From assembly GCF_002104995.1 (NCBI RefSeq), contig NW_024468254.1, positions 992,001 through 1,056,000 of the forward strand: a stretch of 64,000 nucleotides of DNA, read 5' to 3'. The stretch is from Linderina pennispora. Taxonomy: Eukaryota; Kickxellomycota; Kickxellomycetes; Kickxellales; Kickxellaceae. The notes beneath the pieces are model-generated. The model was not told the origin of the DNA. It did not search any database and saw only the letters and a list, made by a program, of their open reading frames with translations. How positions within the stretch are numbered: position 1 is the first letter of the stretch; the number at the start of each line of letters is the position of its first letter. This document shows positions 50,859 through 60,727 of this stretch, one piece after another. A program made the position numbers and the translations under genes.

Positions 50859-51554
50859 ATGGTAGGGAACAGCAAGACAGGGGGTCGTGCATATGGCGTT
50901 TGATCAATACACGAGCTAAAAACGACCTGCACGCATACACACCTGTAGCCTAACAACAAGCGCAAGAGAGTCAGCAAGATCAAGGGCCGGGACAAGGCGC
51001 ACCCGTACTCGCGCAAGGCACGGCAGATCAACCGCGCTATGGAGGCTGAGGCCAAGATTGCCGCAGCAAAGTCACAGCGCATTGAGACAAACATGGCGAT
51101 GGGACAAAAGGTGCTGTGGTTCCGCGATCACATGGATCTGGACGACAAGGGCAACACTATTGAGGACCGCAAAGCGTTGAAAACCGTATGGACGAAGCTT
51201 GAGCTGTGCCTGCTACTAGATGAGTACCTCACTCGGAATGATGAGGAGATCGAGGAGATCAAGGAGCGTAAGCGGCCAGGACGCCCGTTGGCCGCCAAGG
51301 ACGAGCTGGTGCTGCAGGTAGCTGAATTCGAGAACAAGGAGGCACGGTTGGCAGGTCTGGAGGTCCCTGAGCTGACAAACGGCAGCGTTGTCAAAGCCCT
51401 GCGGGCATGGGACGGCGATCTGAACAGCATCAAGACGATCAAGCTCGTCAAGTGCAAACCGGCGAGCCAGATCGAAATGGAAAAGCAGGAGGCGGGCAAG
51501 AACACAACAGAGGACTCGGCGCTTACTGAGGCCACAGGAATGATTGTCAGCTAA
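50859..51554 (+). CDS. TMA16: Tma16, ribosome-biogenesis-associated protein
   Basis: Exon 1 contributes only the ATG (50859-50861); an 87-bp intron (GTAGGG...CCTGTAG, 50862-50948) follows, and exon 2 (50949-51554) reads PNNKRKRVSKIKGRDKAHPYSRKA and continues to a 202-aa protein. This N-terminus is characteristic of the Tma16 family. The rest is a long charged helical protein (LEWF-like WFRDHMD; LCLLLDEYLTRNDEEIEEIKERKRPGRP). Tma16 associates with pre-60S ribosomes. Without the intron no ATG precedes the conserved start, so splicing right after the initiator codon is the simplest model. Confidence 0.8.
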
Positions 51555-51615
51555 GGCGTGCAAGGGTTAAGCGCATTTTTCCATTCTGCTAAGAATACAT
51601 GGACAACAGCGACTA

Positions 51616-52026
51616 CTAGTCCTGCTCCCAGGGCTTCCTGGGTGCTTTGGCAGTGGAGACACTAGGCGGGTTCTCGTTCAGTTGCTCGGGGATCTGGCGG
51701 ATGTCGTCGAACGGCTCGTTGTTCAGGATCTTGCGTACGACCTCGGCAAAGGGCGCTGAATACGGCGCGCCTGGGACCATCGATGCCTCACCGACACCAT
51801 CGGGCTGCTCGCCTCCAGACTGCTCAGTCTTCCATTGTAGATAAGCCTCGTAGTCAAACTCATCCCTGGTCCTGCAGTAGTAGAAGTGCTTGGCTTTGCT
51901 CTGGACTTGGGTGTCCTCGTGGTTGGGGATCGATTTGATGCCTTGTTGGAACGCCTGGTCGTTGGCAAAGTCGTAGCTGTCAAATTCCTTGAAAATGCGT
52001 TGGGCAGCGGCAGCAGTAGGTTCCAT
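51616..52026 (-). CDS. PEX39: Pex39-like peroxisomal protein with C-terminal KPWE motif
   Basis: A 136-aa soluble protein. Residues about 90-105 (FAEVVRKILNNEPFDDIRQIPEQL) match the conserved EVV..I..G.P.PGI..IP signature of the C6orf226/Pex39 and Pex14-related group, and the C-terminus reads RKPWEQD, carrying the KPWE motif. Pex39 has been described as a helper of Pex7-dependent import of PTS2 proteins into peroxisomes. The N-terminal half (AAAAQRIFKEFDSYDFANDQAFQQGI) is acidic and helical. A start at 52026 gives a clean family-length protein. It could instead be another peroxin-related small protein, so the name is moderately certain. Confidence 0.6.
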   Translation of the reverse strand: MEPTAAAAQRIFKEFDSYDFANDQAFQQGIKSIPNHEDTQVQSKAKHFYYCRTRDEFDYEAYLQWKTEQSGGEQPDGVGEASMVPGAPYSAPFAEVVRKILNNEPFDDIRQIPEQLNENPPSVSTAKAPRKPWEQD

Positions 52027-52311
52027 GTCTATGTCGAGTATTGCTAGGGTAATTGGTGTTGACGCGTACTAGAAGCGTAATAACCCTAGCGAGTGGGGCA
52101 ATGCCGCACGATTTTCAGCTCCTCCGCCTGTGCGGCCAAGTATGGAGAGAATGATCCCCACAACGAGACGCAGAACGATACTGCAGTCTGATAAGATAGT
52201 AGGCAAAGTTAAGCAAGCGTCCCAAAGGATACCTGGTATCCTGAATAAATGCCCATACTCCCCCCCCATTAGCTATTAATAATACTCGGCATTCTCCTAC
52301 CGTCGATACCA

Positions 52312-53259
52312 ATGTCTGCCGTCATTCTGTTTCGCGATCAGGCCAAAGAAGGTGATGACTACAGTCGACTGGTTTCGCAGGACCACTCGTATGTGGCCAG
52401 CGTACCAGCAATCGGACACCAGATGACCCTGACCGCGGCTGATGTAGACAGGGTGCTCGCGATGCACGAGTCGGCCCATCCATTCGACGCACTGATATTG
52501 ACGAGCAAAAACGCAGTCGCCGCATTGAGCCAGGCGGTATGCGCATGGCACAGTCAAGGTGATCTCCAGAGTCGGAGAGCCCAGTGGCAAGAGTTTATGC
52601 GTAGGCCTGTGTTTGTAGTTGGCCGCGCCACTGCAGCAGCATGCAGACAGGCATTGGGCGGATCGGCCGAGCTGGATATCCGCGGCGAGGACTCAGGCAA
52701 GGCGACGGTGCTGCTGCCAGAAATTCTTGCATATTGCAGCCAGTTCGAGAACAGGCGGTGCCGCCTATTGTTTTTCTGCGGCGATCTGCGCAGAGACACC
52801 CTGCCAGACAGGCTACGGAGCAGCGGACTTGCCGACCTAGAAGAGGTAGTGGCATACACGACTGTGGGTCTCAGTGCTGGCGACATACAGTATGATCTGG
52901 CGGAGCGAATCGGCTCGGCCGTACAAGCATGCGCAGGACAGCAGCAGCAGCATTCACAAGCCGGCTCGTCAGTTACTCTTTGGCTTGTGTTCTTTAGCCC
53001 CTCGGGCGTACGAGCAGTCTGGCCAGTGCTACAGAATCTGCCAGAAATGCTCTGCCATTCTCTGCATGATAGCCAGAGAGAGCCCAGACCTGCCAAGACC
53101 CCCCTTTTGCGCCAGAGTGTCTCATATAGAATGGCAGCGATAGGTGACACAACTCTGGCTGCGCTTATCTCACATGGTGCAAATCGGTGTGAGGTCACGG
53201 TTGCATTGACACCAACTGCCGAGGGCGTGCGCAAAGCCTTGTGCGAGGGCACGCATTAA
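52312..53259 (+). CDS. HEM4: Uroporphyrinogen-III synthase (Hem4)
   Basis: A 315-aa protein of the Hem4 fold, which cyclises hydroxymethylbilane to uroporphyrinogen III in heme synthesis. Recognisable parts are the N-terminal VILFRDQAKEGDDY, FDALILTSKNAVAALSQAV, FVVGRATAAACRQALG, LLFFCGDLRRDTLPDRLRSSG, VVAYTTVG, VFFSPSGVRAV and MAAIGDTTLAALISHG with a final VTVALTPTAEGVRKAL. The family is poorly conserved, but the order of these segments is diagnostic. A Gln-rich insert (QQQQHSQ) lies before the sixth segment. No intron is visible. Confidence 0.88.
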   Translation: MSAVILFRDQAKEGDDYSRLVSQDHSYVASVPAIGHQMTLTAADVDRVLAMHESAHPFDALILTSKNAVAALSQAVCAWHSQGDLQSRRAQWQEFMRRPVFVVGRATAAACRQALGGSAELDIRGEDSGKATVLLPEILAYCSQFENRRCRLLFFCGDLRRDTLPDRLRSSGLADLEEVVAYTTVGLSAGDIQYDLAERIGSAVQACAGQQQQHSQAGSSVTLWLVFFSPSGVRAVWPVLQNLPEMLCHSLHDSQREPRPAKTPLLRQSVSYRMAAIGDTTLAALISHGANRCEVTVALTPTAEGVRKALCEGTH

Positions 53260-53651
53260 CTGGCGGCGTTAGAGATAATAGTAGTAATAATATGGATGTT
53301 TGTTTGGGCATTTGACGGACCAGCAAACCAGCGCTCTTATAGCGAGAGAGGCGTCGACGTCACCAGTGCCGACAACGAATGCCTGTCAAAATCGCTGTCG
53401 CAGCCAGAGCATCCGTCAGAGGAGAGGACAAGGGGTTCTTGGCAGCTGAAGAGCAACATATAAAAGTCCCAGCGCCCTTCGCTGGCACTGGAGCCACCAT
53501 CCGTCATACACTCTAGCAGCATCTCGCTATTTCTCTCTTGAAATTCTGTCGTAACCTCCCAGCTTACATATACCCAAGGCCTTTCGAACATAACATCTTT
53601 TCTCGGTTTGCCAATAGCCAACACAAGCTCCTCAAGTCCCTCGTAACAACC
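53260..53651. other. HEM4 3' flank and promoter of the LEA-like gene
   Basis: A 392-bp spacer holding the TATA box at 53459-53466; no gene. Confidence 0.5.
53459..53466 (+). promoter_or_regulatory. TATA box of the CsbD/LEA-like gene
   Basis: TATAAAAG 193 bp upstream of the ATG at 53652. Confidence 0.55.
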
Positions 53652-54056
53652 ATGTCTAACCCGCTTGACAAGCTCGCTGGTGGAATCCAATACGGCATCG
53701 GTGCCGTCGAGCAGTCTATCGGCGACACCTTCGGCCTCGACTCGTGGAAGGAATCCGGAGGGTCCTGGAAAGGATCGGGTGAAGCCAAGATGAATTCTGA
53801 TTCCACCACCCAGTCTGCCAAGGACATGGCCAGCTCTGCTAAGGGCTCCGCCCGCGACATGGCCAGCTCCGCCAAGGACGCAGCCCGCGACATGACCAAT
53901 TCGGCCAAGGACGCAGCCCGCGGCATGAAGAACTCGGCCAAGGATGCGGCTCACGATACAAAGAACTCGGCCAAGGATGCGGCTCACGATGCAAAGAACT
54001 CGGCCAAGGACGCAGGCCACGATGCAAAGAACTCGGCCAAGGACGCGATGCACTAA
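53652..54056 (+). CDS. CsbD/LEA-like stress protein with 11-residue repeats
   Basis: A 134-aa hydrophilic protein. Residues about 5-50 resemble CsbD (IQYGIGAVEQSIGDTFGL, then ESGGSWKGSGEAKMN). The rest consists of 11-residue repeats (NSAKDAAHDAK-type, about seven units) like group 3 LEA proteins, encoded by 33-bp tandem repeats at 53811-54053. LEA-like and CsbD-like proteins are linked to dehydration and stress tolerance. The ATG at 53652 follows an AAC context and is preferred over an upstream in-frame ATG at 53538 with leader-like residues. It is a distant relative in theme of the cluster at 17.7-21.4 kb. Confidence 0.75.
   Translation: MSNPLDKLAGGIQYGIGAVEQSIGDTFGLDSWKESGGSWKGSGEAKMNSDSTTQSAKDMASSAKGSARDMASSAKDAARDMTNSAKDAARGMKNSAKDAAHDTKNSAKDAAHDAKNSAKDAGHDAKNSAKDAMH
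53811..54053 (+). repeat. 33-bp tandem repeats
   Basis: Seven-plus imperfect 33-bp units, each beginning with an AACTCGGCCAAGGA-like stretch, encode the 11-residue LEA-like repeat. Confidence 0.85.
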
Positions 54057-55008
54057 AAAAATTGATTGCTTTCCAAAATGTACTTTTTTCTCCGCGATGC
54101 ACGGGTGTTGCGTCTGTCAAACAGCAAAATAAAGCTCTTTCAAAAACGTCGACCACAGGTTTTCCTATTCGGGCGAGGGTTAAGCGTTTTCATGAGGCAT
54201 ATCGTTGACTCTGCGGGGAATTTATTTCACGTCGAATCGCGTGCAAGGCTGCTGTGGCAGGCAGGCTATCCAGCATGCGCGATGCTGCTCTTGGAATCTC
54301 TCTACCGGGGCTGCTGCTGGATGCGAAAAATTGGCGCAATAGAACAGACAAAAGGGAAATTCTCCTTATGTGCATTGGCGCAGATAGGGGCACATGTCCA
54401 ATCTCCCAAACGCGCTCCTCTCGGTGACGCGGTTTTGAGGATGCATGTTGATGCGCATGGGCGGCGATATATTTTTGCAAATGGACTCCCGGCCATTAAG
54501 ACATCGCAGATGGGCACCGGCCAGATATTCTCAAGGGAAGCAGAAATGTGTACCTTTGAATCGAGCAAACAGGGGATGGGTGTGCTCGGGACGCCTGACA
54601 TGTTGGATAGGGTGGTGCTTGGAGGATCAGTCATGCAGTCGCGATGGCTGGGAGATACTGAAAAATTCGCCGCACTGGCACGGAAGGGATCGCCATCTGT
54701 GCTTCTATTTTTCTTGCATACGAGTAAAAGCCGTCCTGGACAACCAGTGAGGATGGAGCACAGGGGGTCGCCCGTCGTCACTTTCCCGCTGCTTACAGTA
54801 TGGCAATGGAGAGATATCGCTCTCTCCGATTCCGAGGAGGGATGGGGAGAATCGCATTCCCTGCTACCGCCAGCTGACCACCAGAGAGGGGTATAAAAGG
54901 GAGGCCAGCCGGAGTGGACATATTGGCATCCTCAGTTCTGGCATTCATCTGAATTACCGCTTCTACTTCCGACTAACCAACTCGCTTCGCCCCTTTCCAG
55001 CAATCGCA
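54057..55008. other. Intergenic region upstream of the uricase gene
   Basis: A 952-bp region with a TATAAAAGG box at 54892-54900, 109-117 bp from the uricase ATG. A 276-codon open frame (54066-54896) runs through it and stops inside the TATA box. It has no recognisable domain, so it is not called as a gene. Confidence 0.5.
54892..54900 (+). promoter_or_regulatory. TATA box of the uricase gene
   Basis: TATAAAAGG, 109 bp before the ATG. Confidence 0.65.
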
Positions 55009-55947
55009 ATGGAGTCCTCGATCATCAAGTCCCAGGCCTACGGTAAGGACCGCGTCCGCGTTGTCCGCGTCGTCCGCCACGCCGACGGCTGGCAGGAGGT
55101 TGCCGACTACTCGGTCTGCTGCCTGCTCTCGGGTGCCCAGTTCGAGTCCTCGTACACCAAGGGCGACAACAAGCTGGTCGTCGCCACCGACTCGCAGAAG
55201 AACACCGTCTACTACCTGGCCAAGACGCTGCCTGCCGAGAAGGTCATGGTCCCCGAGGTGTTCGCCACCGAGATCGCCAAGTTCATGGTCAACAAGTACG
55301 CCCACGTCACCTCGTGCCAGGTCAAGATCATCACCAAGCCGTGGGAGCGCATGAAGTTCGACAACCGCAGCCACCCCCACTCGTTCTACCGCGAGGGCAA
55401 GGAGACCCGCTGGACCGAGGCCGTGGTCACCAAGACCAACCCGCCGTCGAACGCGTCTCTGGTCGCCGACGTCACCTCGGGCTTCTACGACCTGGAGGTG
55501 CTCAAGACCACCAACTCGTCGTTCACCGACTTCTGGCGCGACGAGCTGGCCACCCTGCCGGACATGCCCGACCGCATGCTGTCGACCAAGGTTCTGTGCC
55601 AGTGGAAGGTTGTGTCCAAGGACATCGACACCATCCAGGCGCTGCCCTTCGACACCATCTACAACGGCGCCAAGCGCAACACCCTCGATGCGTTCGCCAA
55701 CGACCCCCGTGCCTGGGTCCACGCCTCGGTCCAGACCACCCTGTACATCATGGCCGACCGCATCCTCAACGAGTTCGCTGCCGTCGACGACGTGTACTAC
55801 GCTCTGCCCAACATCCACATCTTCCCGTTCGATCTGAGCAAGTTCGGCCTGAAGAACCTGGCTTCGGACGCCGAGGTCTACATGCCCATTGCCGACCCGT
55901 CCGGCTTCATCACTGCCACCATCTCGCGCCCCGCCACCAAGCTCTAA
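55009..55947 (+). CDS. Urate oxidase (uricase)
   Basis: A 312-aa cofactor-free uricase that oxidises urate to 5-hydroxyisourate in purine catabolism. Motifs visible: QAYGKDRVRVVRV at the N-terminus (catalytic Lys region), VVATDSQKNTVYYLAK with the catalytic Thr, FYREGKETRWTEAVV, SGFYDLEVLKTTNSSF, and LPNIHIFPFDLSKFG with the catalytic His. The C-terminus is TKL, a variant of the PTS1 signal, so peroxisomal import is likely. The length matches fungal uricases. Codon use is strongly biased, suggesting high expression. No intron is visible. Confidence 0.95.
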   Translation: MESSIIKSQAYGKDRVRVVRVVRHADGWQEVADYSVCCLLSGAQFESSYTKGDNKLVVATDSQKNTVYYLAKTLPAEKVMVPEVFATEIAKFMVNKYAHVTSCQVKIITKPWERMKFDNRSHPHSFYREGKETRWTEAVVTKTNPPSNASLVADVTSGFYDLEVLKTTNSSFTDFWRDELATLPDMPDRMLSTKVLCQWKVVSKDIDTIQALPFDTIYNGAKRNTLDAFANDPRAWVHASVQTTLYIMADRILNEFAAVDDVYYALPNIHIFPFDLSKFGLKNLASDAEVYMPIADPSGFITATISRPATKL

Positions 55948-56476
55948 GCCTGCTGTCGGTTCCCAGCGTAAGATCGGAGGTTTAGCCAACCCAAGGTTTT
56001 CTTCGTTTTTGCTCTGCCAGAATTCCTAATCGCCGCCCCTCTGCGGTTCGGCGCTCCCATCCCCTCTGCCTTCTGCCTACTTGTACATTAGAAATTCGGG
56101 TGTTGCTTTTTCTTTCTTTCCCTTTTTAGCTTTCATCCGGGCGCAAAGCTGGATGCTGGCGATTAATGCACGAAAGAAAAATTCAATATATATCGTTTAC
56201 AAAAAACAATGGTATGCCAATGATGCAAATGAATGTGGATATACAGTATAGTCTATGCCGCCAGTGTAGCAGATGGCCCTTGGCTGTGCGCAGCGGTAGC
56301 AGCATGCAAGGCGTGTTTCTGAGATATGATGGGCATCACATGACAGGAGCGCAGCATACATCCAATCACCGCCAACGTGGTTTTATGCTCCTTCATTTTG
56401 CGCAATTTCGGCTCTGACGAATTTCCCCTCCCTTTTCCCGCACATACACATTTCGTTTTCTTTTAATCCCACTAGT
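55948..56476. other. Uricase 3' flank and promoter of the 5-phosphatase gene
   Basis: A 529-bp spacer; nothing else recognised. Confidence 0.5.
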
Positions 56477-59089
56477 ATGGAGGCTAATTCGATATCAGAC
56501 AAAACGCTAGTGGACGCAGCTATGGCCGGTCCTGGAGTGAATGGGCACAAAGGTTCTGAGGCGCGTGTGAGCAATCCAACCAAGGAAGCGTGGATTCTGC
56601 AATCGCTGCGGAAACGGCGAAGCGAGTTTCTGTCGACATCGACGATCCAGGCATTCGTTGGCACATGGAACGTCAACGGACAGGCAGCTGCCAGTGTTGA
56701 GGAGCTGGCGGAGTGGCTTGGGTTCGTGCCCCCAGCTAATGCACCTGTGGTAGTGGCAGAGCTTCCTGAGCTCCTGGTACTCGGGTTCCAGGAGCTGGAT
56801 GTGCGCGCCGAAGCCTTTGTATATAATAACGCGGTAAAGGACGGGGAATGGACACAGGCGGTGGAGCGGAGTCTTGGCGAAACCCGGTACTCATACGCCA
56901 AGCTTGCGTCGAAACAGCTCATTGGCATGTTTATTATGGTGTACGCCCGTATCGATGTCATGGACGAGATTGTGGATGTGCAGGCCGCGTCAATTGGGTG
57001 TGGGATCATGGGAATGGTGGGCAATAAGGGTGCGGTTGCTGTGCATCTGGTGTTCCGGCATACTCCCATCTGCCTCGTATGCTCGCACCTGGCACACGAT
57101 GCGTTGCAGCTGGAGAAAAGAAACGCGCAGTTCCATGACCTGTGCAAGCGGCTCACATTCAGTAGCACTGAGGGCGTGCCGGCAGCGGATCCGCTGGTGC
57201 CTGCTAGCCAACAGAGCGTGACTGGAACAGGGGCAGCAGTTGGCCGGCCACTGACTGTATTCGACCACAGCTATCTGCTGTGGTTCGGTGATCTGAACTA
57301 CCGTCTAGCTGTAGATACTGGCGACTCGGAAGAGTATATTGCGAGGCACGAGTACGAAGCGATCCTGGGGCTGGACCAGCTCAAGATCTCAATTCTGAAC
57401 AAGCAGGCATTTGTCGGGTTCGAGGAAGCCAAAGTGGACTTTGCCCCTACATACAAGTACATGATTGGGACCGGGGAGTACGATGCCAAGCGGCGCCCTG
57501 CGTGGTGTGACCGGATTCTATGGTGGACGCGGCCAGGGTGCGACGGTGGGGTGCGGAGTCTCTCGTACGAGTCGGTTCCGTCGCTATCTATATCGGACCA
57601 CAAGCCCGTGCGGTCTAGGCTCGAGCTGGATGTCTGGAAGGTACAGGAGGAGAAACGGCAAGCAGTGTTCTTGGAAGTGTTGCGTGAGCTGGATAGATAC
57701 GAGAACGAGTGCATTCCGCTTGCCACACTGGACTCATCGATTGTAGACTTTGGGTATGTGTACTATGGAAAGCCGGCTAAAGCTACGCTGAAGCTGGCCA
57801 ACACGGGCCAGGTGCCACTGGAATTCGGCTTTATATCGACACCAGCGCGCGAGCGGAGTGCGCCTGAGTGGCTGCGGATCTCTCCTGAGAGCGGGATGCT
57901 GCTGCCAGGCGAGCACATTAACATGGAGTTCTCGGTGTTTGTCGACTCTGCCACGGCCATGCCTCTGAGCACGCGCATTGACGAGCTCAACGACATTCTA
58001 ATCCTACATCTCAACCGCGGGCGCGATTATTTTATCCAAGTGCAAGGCGACTACATGTCGTCGGTGTTTGGCATGAGCATGGATGTTTTGGTGCACTGCA
58101 AGCGACCAGTGCGCCTAATGTCGCGCGAGGACTTTGAGGCTTGCCTAGGCTCGGGTCAGTATAGCGTTCCAGTATGCATATGGACGCTGACAGATTTCCT
58201 GACGAGATTCGGTATTGACCGCGGCTACTCGTTGTTCTACTGGAAAGGAGATAGCGAGTTGGCATGGAGTGTGCGCGAGTGCCTGGATACGGGCGAGAAG
58301 CTGAACCCGGATCGCATTCTGCAGTGGCAGGGCGAAGCTGAGGGCCATGTGGCGCGGACTGCCAGCGAACCGGTAGGGCTAGCACGTGGTAACACAGCGA
58401 ACCTGAGCTTGACCGATCAGACACTAGTGTCATCATCCGCCATGCAGTCAGCGCTAAGTGGGTTTGCGTTGTCGTCGGTTCCCAGTACAGCAGAGGCGCT
58501 GGAGCGGCTAACGCTGAATCCGTGGAGCGCGATTTCACCGGCACAGAGCCATCAGTATGAGCCAGAAGCTACTGAGCAGCAGAATGAGGAGGTACGGCTT
58601 TCGGTGTCGGATTCAGATTCTATCGCCCAGGACCAGATCCCAATGCGACCGTCACTGCAGTCTACAGGTGGTGATGAAGCACTAGCGGGCTCGCCGCTAC
58701 CAGAGACAATTGCTGATGCTGCAAATATAGCGCACGATGTGGGCGTGGATACTGTGGCCATGGTACTAGTAGACTTTTTGAAGAGTCTGCCCGAACCATT
58801 GATCCCTACAGAGATGTACTCGGCATGCGTGGAAGCAGGCGGTATTTCACGTGCTGCAGCGCTTGAGGCGATGGAGGTACTGCCACCTGGCAACCTGAAC
58901 GTGGTCGTGTATCTGCTGGCATTCTTGCGTGAAGCCGTGGACCAGGGGTCTGTGTCGGCACAGCGGGTTGCCAGTGTGTTTTCCACTGTACTGCTGAGGG
59001 CGCCTAGAGAGCGCCACCAGACCCCTGGGGATAATGAGAAGGCAGAGAATTTTGTTAGTTTCTTGCTGAGGTCTCACGGCGAAATATAA
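56477..59089 (+). CDS. OCRL: OCRL/INPP5B-type inositol polyphosphate 5-phosphatase with RhoGAP-like domain
   Basis: An 870-aa protein. The 5-phosphatase domain spans about 55-390 (FVGTWNVNG; LGFQELD; SHLAHD; WFGDLNYRL near 269; PAWCDRILWW near 341; SDHKPV near 373). An ASH-like beta domain follows at about 400-540. A disordered region of about 200 residues leads to a C-terminal RhoGAP-like domain at about 735-870 (LKSLPEPLIP; VLPPGNLNVVVYLLAFL). This order matches OCRL and INPP5B, which dephosphorylate PI(4,5)P2 on endosomal and Golgi membranes; the RhoGAP domain is non-catalytic in those relatives. The protein is close to full family length. No intron is visible. Confidence 0.9.
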   Translation: MEANSISDKTLVDAAMAGPGVNGHKGSEARVSNPTKEAWILQSLRKRRSEFLSTSTIQAFVGTWNVNGQAAASVEELAEWLGFVPPANAPVVVAELPELLVLGFQELDVRAEAFVYNNAVKDGEWTQAVERSLGETRYSYAKLASKQLIGMFIMVYARIDVMDEIVDVQAASIGCGIMGMVGNKGAVAVHLVFRHTPICLVCSHLAHDALQLEKRNAQFHDLCKRLTFSSTEGVPAADPLVPASQQSVTGTGAAVGRPLTVFDHSYLLWFGDLNYRLAVDTGDSEEYIARHEYEAILGLDQLKISILNKQAFVGFEEAKVDFAPTYKYMIGTGEYDAKRRPAWCDRILWWTRPGCDGGVRSLSYESVPSLSISDHKPVRSRLELDVWKVQEEKRQAVFLEVLRELDRYENECIPLATLDSSIVDFGYVYYGKPAKATLKLANTGQVPLEFGFISTPARERSAPEWLRISPESGMLLPGEHINMEFSVFVDSATAMPLSTRIDELNDILILHLNRGRDYFIQVQGDYMSSVFGMSMDVLVHCKRPVRLMSREDFEACLGSGQYSVPVCIWTLTDFLTRFGIDRGYSLFYWKGDSELAWSVRECLDTGEKLNPDRILQWQGEAEGHVARTASEPVGLARGNTANLSLTDQTLVSSSAMQSALSGFALSSVPSTAEALERLTLNPWSAISPAQSHQYEPEATEQQNEEVRLSVSDSDSIAQDQIPMRPSLQSTGGDEALAGSPLPETIADAANIAHDVGVDTVAMVLVDFLKSLPEPLIPTEMYSACVEAGGISRAAALEAMEVLPPGNLNVVVYLLAFLREAVDQGSVSAQRVASVFSTVLLRAPRERHQTPGDNEKAENFVSFLLRSHGEI

Positions 59090-60190
59090 TTCCATGCTAG
59101 CCGCTGTAGAAAGCAAAGTTGAAACTGTATCCTATCTAGATGTGTTGGTCATAAATGGTGATGTGTGCGTATTTATAGGAGTTTTTTGTTGGCGCAGCGT
59201 CAACATTGGTTATTCCCTTGGTGCTTTTCTAGTTCTTGACTAGATGGATATTGACAGCGTATGCTAAATCATGCTAATTGAATATCGATTATTTCAGCCA
59301 CATGAAATAACAGTTCGTTCAAGAAGAGAGCAGCCACATCAAAACTATCACTGAGGCTATACGTGCAGATGTCAAGCTCCAGCACTTCATAGTTGGTACC
59401 AAAAGACACTACTCGAAAGATGCTTACCAGCGTTTATTCAGACGGTACTGTCAGTATGTATGGACAGCATACAGGGACGATAGGTACAGCTACGATATTG
59501 TCGACGCCAGGCACTATCCTCTCTTCAACACCGACATATACCCTGGGCTTGTCATCCTGTATCAGTTCGGCGCTTGTGGCGGTGGCAGACATGATGGACC
59601 TACACCTGATATGCACGATGCCTATATCCCAAGCGCTAGCTTCTTGACCCCTCCAGCATTGCACTGCCTCCTCGGTTTGATGGGAGCAGTGTGCTTGGGG
59701 ACAGATGGATATTGTGCACTTCGGGGATCTAAGTCTGTGTGCACATTGCCATGCGGTTGGCTCAGTCTCAGGCCACCGGCCCTAATCATTGCGCTGATGT
59801 TCGCCGATCTAGCCACGCAGCAAATGCGAATCTATTAGTTTCTGTAAGAGAAATGCACATGCTACACGGTTGACGAACAGCGAAGAAGTGAGCAAGAGAC
59901 AGTAATGGGGACACTAATAGCGTGACATGAACACTGGGCCATTCTTCCGCAGCCACCAGGGCGCGAGGATGTGCGCGTCCAAGCTTAGGTTGGCTTCATT
60001 CCATTGTTTATTCTAAGCTGACAAAGCGCCGTCTGGACCGTCGGTCGGCCATTTGTCACCGATCACTGGTACTGCTGCTTCAAAGACGGTCTGCATGTGG
60101 CTGATATCGCCTGCATGCTTCTACATGTGGCAGCCGATTCGAATCGAAATGTAATGTATTCATGATCATTGTTTTACACATAGCTAGGGT
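59090..60190. other. Intergenic region with an unrecognised open segment
   Basis: About 1.1 kb. From 59311 to 59838 a 176-codon frame is open without an early ATG. Its first ~110 residues look protein-like (TKRHYSKDAYQRLFRRYCQY; YSYDIVDARHYPLFNTDIYPG), but I recognise no family. It could be a relic of a transposon or gene. No other feature. Confidence 0.35.
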
Positions 60191-60727
60191 TCACACCAGG
60201 AAACTCTCACCGCATCCGCACGCCGCCTTGACATTCGGGTTGTTGAACACAAACTGGCTTGCCAGCTTGCCCTCGAACCAGTCCATTTCGGTACCAATAA
60301 GCGTCAAAAGCGCCTTCGAGTCAATGAGCACGGTGACACCTACAGCAGAAAAGTGCTTATTAGTAATCGCTCGGGCTGCCTTCGGATATTCCGCGCTAAT
60401 CAAGATAACGTACCGTCCTGCGTCACTTTCTCGTCGAATTTTTTGGCCTGGTCTACCCACGATAGCGTGTATGCGTTGCCCGAACACCCTTTGCCCTGGA
60501 TCCCAATCTTCAGTGTCTTGTTCTGATCCTGCGTGGAGCTGTTTGCCGAAAGCTCCTTTAACCGGGTAACCGCGGCTTGGGTCTAGAGAGCATAGCTTAG
60601 TTCCTAGTCTCGACAGGCTGCGTGCCTTGGCTGCAGTCCTCTCCATTTCCAGACTTACCAATGTGAGTGGGCTGCGGCGGCCCTTCAGCGCGGGCGCCAT
60701 TCTAACCATTACTCGAGCGGAAGACAT
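60191..60727 (-). CDS. ISA1: Mitochondrial iron-sulfur assembly protein Isa1, three exons
   Basis: A 128-aa A-type iron-sulfur carrier. Exons on the minus strand are 60659-60727, 60414-60582 and 60191-60339; introns are 76 bp (GTAAGT...CTCTAG) and 74 bp (GTACGT...CTGTAG). Splicing gives a continuous protein with a short basic presequence (MSSARVMVRMAPALKGRR), the first ligand Cys in GKGCSGNAYTLSW, then GTEMDWFEGKLASQFVFNNPN, and the CGCGESF Cys pair. Isa1 with Isa2 helps mature mitochondrial 4Fe-4S proteins. The unspliced frame is open through both introns, so a naive reading would give a wrong longer protein. Confidence 0.9.
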   Translation of the reverse strand: MSSARVMVRMAPALKGRRSPLTLVSLEMERTAAKARSLSRLGTKLCSLDPSRGYPVKGAFGKQLHAGSEQDTEDWDPGQRVFGQRIHAIVGRPGQKIRRESDAGRYVILISAEYPKAARAITNKHFSAVGVTVLIDSKALLTLIGTEMDWFEGKLASQFVFNNPNVKAACGCGESFLV

